Positions 20,691 to 28,522 of a stretch of 28,522 bases of DNA are shown piece after piece (positions within the stretch are counted from its first letter, which is position 1; every line of letters starts with the position of its first letter). Origin of the DNA: Gnetum montanum (taxonomy: Eukaryota > Streptophyta > Gnetopsida > Gnetales > Gnetaceae); NCBI GenBank assembly GCA_015680685.1, contig MNCI01017837.1:220923-249444 (forward strand), written 5' to 3'. Position numbers and translations under genes: made by a program. The notes under the pieces are model-generated. The model did no database searches and was not told the origin of the DNA. It saw only the letters and a program-made list of their open reading frames with translations.

Positions 20691-22403
20691 ACTCTATAAA
20701 TATTAATGGTAAAAATTAGAAAATGAAATATGACTACTACTCTTCACAAAAATTAAAATGAATTTTAAAAAAATTACAAATAGATATATCTACCAATTGC
20801 CCAAATTACTGTGACTAAGGGTATCTATTTTTATTTTTTATTTTTTATTTATGCTAGCAAAGAGTTTTTAGAAAAATGTCTTAAGAGCTTTAACACTAAA
20901 ATGTCATTCAATGTAATAAATCTGGAAATGCAAAATAATAACAAAGTCAAAAATTGAAAATACAAAATAGTGATAAATTTAAAAATAACAAGATGAAATT
21001 TCAATAAGGAATAGAAAAAAAACTAAAAATCATAGACAAATGTACTTAATAACTGTTAAAACAAAGGTAGGATTTCATAAAATATGAAATATGGCATCAT
21101 GAAGAAATTGCTTCTTTGAATGAAAGAATAAAGCCCAAGTTAAAGAACAGTGAAAGTAGCTTTAATGTATGCAAAAGGGATTTGATTGATAACTGCAAGT
21201 AGGATTTGGTCTGCATAATTCTGATTGGGTTTATCAATCTTTTTTGCTTTGATCAAAAGAAATTAACTAACCTAGAAAAAAAGTGTCATAACTACAATTA
21301 AACTAGAAACCAAACAGAACGTTATATTAGAGGTATTAACTGATTAAAGTGAAATGTTTTCTGGAAGCTTAACGATAATGCAAAACCACTTTAGTAATTT
21401 TTTTTTTAGTATGTCTTCAAAGAGCGACACCACCGATGCACTAAGAACTTAAGCACACTTCAAAAATAAAAACTCAATTATCTAAAACATTAAAGAATGG
21501 TCTGGATGAGGTAAGCAACTGAACAAAAAGTTGTTTCGAAATTGTTAAATGATGAAAAGTATAATAAATATTCAACCAAGAGAATCTTTTCTTCAAGCAT
21601 TCGCCAAACTCTGCAACGTCAAATAATCTTGTTGTATTTAACCAAAGTATGAAACAAAAATGAAAAAATTGACAAAATCTTAAAAGAACCTCAAGGAAAA
21701 AAAATGATTGAACTAAACAACTAGTAAGTGACAGAAATGGACTTAGCATGTAAGAAATGCTGCTAGACTAGGTAACCTTGAAGTAGACTTTGGGAAGTGA
21801 AGGGTTGCCCAAGCCACCCCAAATAAACAGATGGTTAGGGTAAGCAAAAGGGCAGCATAAGCTATCCTCAACAACCATTGGGCATCTGAAAATCAGACGA
21901 TACTATATATGCCATAGTTGTCTATCCATATGGACCTTTCTTTTTGGATATTTTTCATAAAAAATCAGACCATAGCTGACAACAAAGTCTTTACCCAAAT
22001 CAAACTGGGCAGATGAGACCTCCTTCATCAGACTGGGCAGACGAGACCTTCGTCACGAGAAACGCTCATCTCCTCCTTCGCCACTGCCTGCAGATGCGGT
22101 GAAATACTAAAAGAAAAACTGAAGATGAAACAAAAAATTTCGCTGGAAGAGAGATTAAAAAATACAAGTGTTTGGAGAGTCTAGCAGTAGAAGCATCCAA
22201 TTCCCAAAAATAGGTAAGATTGGACATGATTTAAGATTTTAATGGAAAATGAATGTTATGGTTAAAAGTTGAAAATGGAGGTACCATTGCACGAAAAATT
22301 ATATTGTACCCTCCCCAATGCGGATTTTACAACCTCTAACCGTACCCGAATCCACCGCGAACCCGCGAACCCGAATCCATTTTCTTGGGAATTGCGAATC
22401 TCC
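20691..22403 (-). other. 5' non-coding region of the large hAT element
   Basis: AT-rich DNA between the transposase start and the terminal repeat. I see no second gene. A short imperfect duplication, GGGCAGATGAGACC and GGGCAGACGAGACC, lies near 22009-22050. The final 150 bp toward 22412 contain several GATTCG words, a likely subterminal transposase-binding region. The transposon promoter should be here, but I cannot place it. Confidence 0.55.
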
Positions 22404-22412
22404 GATGCATAG

Positions 22413-23789
22413 CTGTAAAGCAACGAAGAAATTGACTGCAGAGAGCCTTCAATGGCGGCCACGCGCACGCAATTGCGATCGCTGTAAACAAGTTGCAGCA
22501 CCGTATCGGCCGCAGCGAGGCGAATGCTGTGCTCGTCGTCGTTCTTCCAGCTCAAAATCTCTACCAGTCTGTTCACCACATCCCTCATGGTGCCGATGGA
22601 TCTAAGCGTGTCCTCCGCAAACGCAGGATTCCGCGCCAGACTTCTCAGAATCGTGGCTCCCGTCAGATGAGCGTGAAAATCATCACTCGGATCCAGCAAA
22701 AGATCCACCCCAAACGTGAGGAAATCCATCTTGAGGCCGTCGAAAATGCTGCCGCCGACGGACAGTCCGTAGGCGTCGTAGAAAAACCGGTGGACGGCGT
22801 CGGCGCCCCAGGATTCAGTCTCAAATCCCACCAAATCGCTAGCGCGATGTAACATCTTTTGGTTGAAGATCTTCCAGTACCAGAAGCCCTTCTCCATCAG
22901 GAAAAGTATCGCCTCTGCCAACGACATGGCGTAGAACACCGTCAGCGCCGAGACCTGGTTCTGGTCATTCTGTGACCGAAAACTGCGCTTGCTCCGGCGG
23001 AAAAGCGACAAACCCACGCACGTGAACGCCAGAACGATCTGCACCCAGAACAGCAGAACACTGGCGTTGGCCGAAACGAGCACCATTCCCGTGTAAGGAA
23101 TGAGCCTCACGGCGGAGCGCGACCAGATGCGCTTGCTGAGCACAGAACTTTTCTTCTTTGAAGGCAATATCATCGTACCAATGTTGCAGTCGGAGATGGC
23201 ACGAGTGGAATTGTTCCTGCAACTGCTGTGGTGGAATATGGCGCGGACGATGCTGCTGGTGAGGCGGGAAAGCTCGGCCCTGAGATAGAAATTCTCGAGG
23301 GACGCCTCTGCGGCTGAAAATGCGCGTACTTTCCACCAGAAGTATGGCCGTCACGCTCCAGAAATCCATGGGTGCCAGCGCTCTGGCGAAGCCGCCCAGC
23401 AACACCACGGTGGCCCAGATGAAGGCGACGGTGCCCAGACTAGTGGCCGATTTCTGCATAATGGCAAGCCGCATGGCGAACAGTGTTAGTTTTTTCTCGA
23501 CGGCAACCTCGTGGCCCACTCCGGTGTTGTCGCCGTCACCGTCATCGTTGGTCTCCGGCGGCAGGGTAGGCGAGCGGTCGGATTTTCCTGGCGGCAGCGG
23601 ATCCAACGGCAGCAGTGGGATCCGTTCCCCCGAAAGAGGGTGAAGCCGCCGGCGCCGGAGCCACGGGACTGTTTTGTTGCTTTTCCATTGGACCGCTCTG
23701 GGAGCTGGTTCCCTCCTACTCCTAGCGTTACGATTTGATTTGGGCTTTGGAGTCGCCGTCAGCCATGGATTGGAAACTGAGGAAGCCAA
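22413..23789 (-). pseudogene. Membrane-anchored ARM-repeat protein gene, exon 1 upstream part (disrupted)
   Basis: Minus strand, GC-rich. In order: a basic/proline-rich N-terminus with RIPLLPLDPLPPG; two hydrophobic segments (SLGTVAFIWATVVLL and FWSVTAILL); two more (GMVLVSANASVLLFWVQI and FYAMSLAEAILFLM); then MLHRASDLVGF, FFYDAYGLSVGGSIFDGLK and ARM helices such as ATILRSLARNP. This layout matches a plant-specific family annotated only as ARM-repeat superfamily proteins; its biochemical role is not known to me. Damage: a frameshift near 23310 between the two halves; the ATG at 23766 is out of frame with the body and meets a stop after 12 codons; and the hAT insertion at 22413 cuts the exon. 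The open frame running on to 22262 is hAT end sequence. Confidence 0.85.
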
Positions 23790-24311
23790 GGCAGCGTTAC
23801 GCCATTATATGCAATTGTATTGAGTCCACCGCTGCCTTTGAATTCATCTTTAATAGGTTTTTTCTTATTGTTGTCGTACGTCTCTTAACAACGTTTTCGT
23901 TTTGCTTCAATGAGGATTATTGTTATTTATTACCTTGGAATTAACCATTTGACCCGGTAAGAGTCTTACAGTAAGTTGTTTTGTTAATAACATTTATGTT
24001 CATAAATGCCGGTCAATATATGGGGTCGGATGATTAGAGATTCACAGGAAATCGGCAAGCCATCATGAGTCGGTAAAAGTTGAAAAAATAACTATGAAAA
24101 TCATTGATTCCTTCTTACAAATAAAAGTTTTGCAGACTCAACTTGCTCAGCCAAAACTCTAGTTGAATCGATCATATATCATCGGATTAAAAAAGTATGG
24201 GTTAAATAAAATGCAAAATACTTTCATTAACCATTTTGAATTTTTATTTGTATCTTAAGCAAAATTGAAATCAGCTAAAACTAAAGTTGAATTAAGTCAT
24301 TACTTTACCAT
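23790..24311. other. Upstream flank of the ARM gene
   Basis: About 0.5 kb between the ARM gene start and the end of the second hAT transposase pseudogene. On the minus strand a TATA-like ATATAAT lies at about 23803-23810, some 40 bp before the ATG at 23766, and could be the old core promoter, though this is weak. I see no other gene. Confidence 0.4.
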
Positions 24312-25937
24312 AGTGAAGCTACTGTAGCAATCAAGATGTGCAAAATCTCCCTCTGATTTGATATAAATGCCATATTCTTTCTTTATCTTTACACGATCTT
24401 CTCTACTTGAAAAACATTGATCAATATAAGTTTTCCAACCTTTGTTAACTTCCTCATCTATCCATGGTCTTTTATGAAACTATTTTGGATTAAGAAGAAA
24501 CCCAATAAAATGAAGCATCCTCCATCTCTTTTCACTACATTCCCATATTAAATCCTTTGTATGTTGATCAAAAGAAAATGAATCATTTTGTAAAATATGA
24601 AACAATGATTCTTTCATTTAATCCATTTTTTCAAAAATTTCTACCATGGATGGGGAATTACTATCACAAAGTCTCAAGACCTCATAGATGGGATAAAAAA
24701 ATTTTAAAGTAGCTTCAACTTGTTTCCAAAATAATTTTTCTCTTTCTTCACATAAACTTGAATTAACATTTGATGAAATTTTCCACCTTTCCCACTCTAC
24801 TGAAATTACCATTTTCCTAAGAGACTGTTTCACTTTCAAAAGACGTTCAATCATAATAAATTATGAGGCAAACCTAGTTTCTACATATTTTAGTAATTGT
24901 AAAGAGGAGTACTTTCTGCAGATGGCTTGTGACAATGAATGATTAGTGATAAATTGCTGAATTTTTTTACCATTTGCTACAACTTCAGATATTCAGTCAA
25001 CACCAACATGAATATCTTTTAATAACAAATTCAAGCAATGTGTTGCACAAGGAGTTCAAAAGATATTTGAATATTCATCCTCTATCATCTCTCCTGCCAA
25101 CACATTATTTGAAGCATTATCTATGATAATTTACACAATATTATCTCTTCCAACTGTATTTATAGCATCACGAAATGATCCCATTAGATAAATAGCATTT
25201 TTAACATTTCCTGAAATGTCATGTGACTTGATAAAAATAACACCTTTTGGAGATGATGTAAAGATATTAATAAATGGTTTGTTGGTAATATCTGTCCACC
25301 CATCTGATAAAATAGAAACACTTGTAATAGACCAACTATCTTTTATGCCTCTTAAATTTGCCCCAACTCGAGCTTTTTCTTTAGTTAAAAGTGTTATACT
25401 AATTTTTTCCTAACAAGGTGGCACATACCCTTTTGAAGCAGAATTTATCATCTGTATGGCTTGTTTAAAATAAGGAGACCTAGCAATGTTAAAAGGCATG
25501 CCACATGCATAGAAAAATCTTGCTATAGCTGCATCCACATTTTTTCTATTTGAAGAATCAAACATTTTTTTTAAATTAGTATTTGACATTGAATTACTGA
25601 TATTTGTATGTGCATCTATACTCTTGATAGTGGACATGGCATCAAAATGTTTGAATTGCTTAATGAGATCTTCTTTTTCAGATTTTGGTAATCTTTTACA
25701 CATCAAAATTTGCTCCTTTTTCCCAATTCCAAGCAAATGATATCTAACACGTGCAATAGGAACTACTTCTATTTATGTTGCAATAAGGACAAATCCATGA
25801 TTTGCTTCCTGAGCTGCTATACTTACCTCCAAAATATTTCCTTTTAACATTTACTATAATCCATAGCTTTTTCTAAAAATCCCTTTTTAATAATTGATAT
25901 TCTAATTTTTCTCCATGCCCTTCTTGCTCTTCAGACA
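24312..25937 (-). pseudogene. Second hAT transposase, truncated and broken
   Basis: The minus strand begins at an ATG at 25937 (MSEEQEGHGEKLEYQLLKRD, then TAG). A BED finger with WICPYC and YHLLGIGKKEQILMCKRLP follows (about 25680-25810), across a frameshift. Next come IARFFYACGMPFNIARSPYF (near 25500), a decayed DUF659 region with stops (24960-25436), MIERLLKVKQSLRKMV (24854) and an LNPK block with KRPWIDEEV (24390-24510). Similarity ends near 24312 without the dimerisation domain, so the 3' end is lost. It belongs to a different hAT subfamily from the 9892-22412 element, and I could not find its terminal repeats. Confidence 0.8.
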
Positions 25938-27300
25938 TTGATTCTATATGCATGTTATAAAAATTCAGAATGTTATTTACAAAAAAGATTAAAACAAACC
26001 ATAAAACAAAAATTTATTCTAAAAACGACCGTTGCAATCATGCTCTTTGGTAGACAATGTATAACAAAATTTCATCCAAAAAATAAAAAAAATAAAGATT
26101 ATTCCAAGTCCAATTCCATAAAAAAAAAAAGATTATTCCAAGTCCAATTCAAAAAACCCATTTAATAAACGCAATTCACCACTACATGTTAACAATCAAA
26201 TAAAATCTTCAAAGATGGAAAAGAAGACTGTACAAGAAGTCTGTGGATGATTTGGTGAGTCTGCTAATTGCTGCCTAATGTCCCTTTTTAGTTCTAGTTT
26301 TTAACTTTTCTGGATTTTCCTATGTTCTTTTATTTTCACTTGAAGAAAATATTTCAAATAATAGAAAGTTGGCAACGTGAAAGCCTTAACTGAGGATCAT
26401 AGGGAAGAGTTGAATAATGTTGTAAAAATAGTGCTAAACTATCACTATGCCATTTTTTTTTGCTATCTTTGTCTTTTTTACCTTATCCTTAAATTATTTT
26501 TTATTTGTTTTATTGTTTATTTTTTAATTTTATTTTTTAAAAAGTAGTTTATTTATCATAAAACTAACTGTTATACTTTAAATAACTATTTCTTTATTTT
26601 TTAATTACTTTTTTACTTAAAATTTTTATAGTTTAAAATAAATTCTACTGCAACTAATCGTTAACCATAATACTATTTCTTTTCTCTTAAATACATTGCA
26701 GTTGATACTATAATTGAAATGATTTGCAAGTTATTGGCAGTACAGTAAATGAAATGATTTTGATTGAAATAGGTAAATCCTCATAGTGCAACAAAAAAGT
26801 GTTCTCAATCAAAGGCAAGAACAAGATGCATGATAATTATCTTATGATTTTCCAAAAAAGCCAAATTAATTTTTTGTTGTTCTCATTTTATGTTTTGAAC
26901 CACAACATTGAACCACAATAGTGGATATAGGAGCCGCAGTGGGAGAGGTAATCAATATGTTGGAACTTGACAGTGACAAAAAGGTAGTGGCAGAAACTTC
27001 TTCAAATACCAATATCTTTGAAGGTAGTGGTGCCAAGGTGGTTGCTTGTGATTGGAACCCCATTGCAAGTATGGTATACCAATATTTGCTTTGTGTCATT
27101 ACAAATTTAGTCTGCATAATTTCTTGCATCTCTTATTTATGAGTGTAGCTTGTTAGAAAGTTTTGTGACTCTCATAGGACATTCTCTTATTTATAAGCAT
27201 AGCTTGTTGGAAAGTTTTGTGACTTTGATAGGATGTTCATATGTTCATTCTCTAATAGTTCACACAGAGATACAAAGAAATTATGTAAAAGAATGGGCCT
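25938..27300. other. AT-rich DNA, no recognised gene
   Basis: Mostly T- and A-rich with several homopolymer runs (26090-26140 and 26450-26650). A plus-strand frame at 26921-27142 contains a plausible-looking stretch (GEVINMLELDSDKKVVAE and KVVACDWNPIAS). I cannot assign it to a family, and it could be a fragment of a captured gene. Confidence 0.45.
27130..27237 (+). repeat. Tandem duplication of a 54-bp unit
   Basis: Two adjacent units, 27130-27183 and 27184-27237, both starting CTCTTATTTAT and containing GAAAGTTTTGTGACT. They differ at several positions, so the duplication is not recent. Confidence 0.88.
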
Positions 27301-28191
27301 CGTTGAGACGCGATTCACATAGGCCGCGATATCGCGTATGCGATATTGCATCTTCCCTACGATATTGCGTACGCGATATTACAGTCCACCACCATATCTA
27401 TAAATAAGACACGACTCTCCTTTGTTTAGCATAGATAGAATACAAGTAGCGAAGCTTTGGCAATTTGACCACTCCAGAGATAGATTATTTTTCCCGTGTC
27501 TGCTCACAGTGTGGTGAATGTAATTGTACGATGTCTTATTTGAGTGTAACGTACTTGGACACGCACATGATCAGCAATAAAGATCGAGCTTACTTCATCA
27601 TTACAGCAGTCACTTTGTTATTTATTTAATTGTTATTTACTGCTTTCTCTCTCACCCTTAAACTCCTAGAATGCGGTATGAGTACAACTTGATTACGAGC
27701 ATCTAAGGATGTGTACGGTTAGTTAAGGAATCGGCTACTCATCACAACGCGGAACGAGTATGACTTGATTACGAGAATTTAAGTGTGACTACTTGGTAGC
27801 CCAGTGGTGTACCTAGGATCTGCGCTTGGTAATCCTAGTGGTAGTCGTGCACGAGGTCCAAGATGTGAATGGTTGATCAAGGAATTGGTTGATCGTCGCA
27901 CTTAGGCTAGATTAGATTTTCTTACACCTTTTCCTCCTAGCTTAGCTTAGTTAATATTATTTCCCACTACCTTCAGGAATAGCGTTAGAATTAGGAACAC
28001 ATCATACACCTCACTCTGGACTAAACCATACGTGACAAATATATAATACTAGTCTAGGTTGGAAGACAACGAACTGCGACCTAAGGATAACTGTCTAGGT
28101 GCCACAACTAGTCCGTTTGCGGAGTTCGACCAGATCATGTGTGCTACGCTCGTTTCGTATGGTTGAGTGTAGGGGTACCTCACACTCATCA
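27301..28191 (+). repeat. 5' LTR of a second Athila/Tat-like element
   Basis: About 890 bp, aligned from GAGACGCGATTC to the CACTCATCA end, although the first three bases are changed (CGT for TGA). It is a diverged subfamily: the middle (27500-27600) differs from the other LTRs, and the palindromes have mostly decayed to GATATT. It has TATAAATAAG at 27399-27408, AATAAA at 27576-27581 and two or more GATTACGAG modules near 27680-27780. A primer site follows directly, so it is a 5' LTR, and the rest of the element lies beyond the window. Confidence 0.87.
27307..27408 (+). promoter_or_regulatory. LTR promoter: decayed GATATC array and TATA box
   Basis: One GCGATATCGC and three GATATT variants within 27325-27383, then TATAAATAAG at 27399-27408, in the same arrangement as the other LTRs. 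It should drive the gag that starts at 28307. Confidence 0.6.
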
Positions 28192-28192
28192 T

Positions 28193-28210
28193 TAGCGTCG
28201 TTGCCAGGGA
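28193..28210 (+). other. Primer-binding site, tRNA-Asp type
   Basis: TAGCGTCGTTGCCAGGGA begins one base after the LTR end. It matches the sequence complementary to the 3' end of plant tRNA-Asp (TGGCGCCGTTGCCGGGGA) at 15 of 18 positions. All three differences are G-to-A or C-to-T transitions. Use of tRNA-Asp is characteristic of Athila and some Tat elements. Confidence 0.82.
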
Positions 28211-28306
28211 CAGTTTCTAGTTATCTAGATTAGTTATATCGTACAAGGTCGCTGTAAAGAACTTAACGATACATCTCTTAGAAAGAAGAAATAATTATTA
28301 AAAGTC

Positions 28307-28522
28307 ATGCCTAAATTCACACATATTTTCACATCAATGTCTCTCCTCCAAGATAATAATAACACCACACTTAGTGAGGAAGTTCATTGGACAACCAATG
28401 AGCTATATGACGATGAAGATTGGAGTATACAACCTGAAGTGGGAGTTTCTTATAAACATGAACAAAAACAGTGTCATCGCAACACACGAAAGCCTAACTT
28501 ACAAGATGACGATGAACCCCCA
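28307..28522 (+). CDS. gag N-terminus of the second Athila/Tat-like element (cut by window end)
   Basis: An open frame of 72 codons from ATG 28307, about 100 bp after the primer site, to the window edge with no stop. It starts MPKFTHIF and is acidic, with Asp/Glu-rich stretches (ELYDDEDW, DDDEPP), as often seen at the N-terminus of Athila/Tat gag. It has no counterpart in the first element, whose gag N-terminus is deleted. Without the downstream part, the assignment rests on position after LTR and primer site. I cannot say whether the whole gene is intact. Confidence 0.65.
   Translation, partial: MPKFTHIFTSMSLLQDNNNTTLSEEVHWTTNELYDDEDWSIQPEVGVSYKHEQKQCHRNTRKPNLQDDDEPP

Larger units (their letters stand above)
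9892..22412 (-). mobile_element. hAT DNA transposon, 12.5 kb, nested in an ARM gene
   Basis: Both ends read inward as CTATGCATC (9892-9900 and, on the minus strand, 22412-22404). They are flanked by near-identical 8-bp duplications (7 of 8 match), the hAT target length. Both ends also match the small hAT element at 2531-3892. The minus strand carries a hAT transposase with BED-finger-like, DUF659 and C-terminal dimerisation regions, all decayed. Without the Gypsy element at 10968-18770 and its target duplication, the hAT element would be about 4.7 kb, a normal size for an autonomous member. It disrupts exon 1 of the ARM gene. Confidence 0.85.

Noticed and set aside
21474-21749. Hydrophobic 91-codon frame on the minus strand
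   Set aside because: Lies in the 5' non-coding region of the hAT element; Phe/Leu-rich composition of AT-rich DNA and no family resemblance.
22318-23944. Several plus-strand open frames opposite the ARM exon 1
   Set aside because: GC-rich antisense frames of a recognised coding exon, with no domain of their own.

Overview
This is plant nuclear DNA: AT-rich and dominated by decayed transposable elements, with one recognisable cellular gene, now broken. Both LTR-element classes have plant-type primer sites (initiator tRNA-Met and tRNA-Asp). The cellular gene belongs to a plant-specific membrane-anchored ARM-repeat family, and the DNA transposons are plant hAT elements with BED finger, DUF659 and dimerisation regions. 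The long introns, old nested insertions and CpG decay would fit a large genome such as a gymnosperm, but the species cannot be read from the window. I see no bacterial features, CRISPR array, rRNA or tRNA gene.

Layout. 1-2118: unassigned AT-rich DNA. 2119-5417: a small non-autonomous LTR retrotransposon with about 790 bp of internal DNA. Its 5' LTR is split by a 1.36-kb non-autonomous hAT element (2531-3892) with a perfect 8-bp target duplication. 5750-9891 and 22413-23789, minus strand: pieces of one ARM-repeat gene plus a partial duplicate of its last exon. 9892-22412: a 12.5-kb hAT transposon sitting inside exon 1 of that gene. 10968-18770: a 7.8-kb Athila/Tat-like Gypsy retrotransposon sitting inside the hAT transposase gene. 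13047 onward: a further LTR of the same family inside the gag of that retrotransposon, running into a 652-base assembly gap (13884-14535). 24312-25937: a second, unrelated hAT transposase pseudogene. 27301-28522: the 5' LTR, tRNA-Asp primer site and gag start of another Athila/Tat-like element that leaves the window.

The main result is a nested stack that can be ordered from the sequence: ARM gene, then hAT element, then Gypsy element, then extra LTR. At two of the three levels the reading frame of the host sequence resumes on the far side of the insert, and near-identical target duplications flank it (7 of 8 bases for the hAT, 4 of 5 for the Gypsy). Stretches that look separate (22.4-23.8 kb and 9.78-9.89 kb; 18.8-20.7 kb and 10.1-10.97 kb) are therefore halves of single old genes.

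Nothing here looks like a working cellular gene. Every coding region carries frameshifts, stops or deletions except the short gag start cut by the right edge. The most unusual sequence structure is the array of palindromic GCGATATCGC-type motifs at the start of every Gypsy LTR, just upstream of a TATA box.
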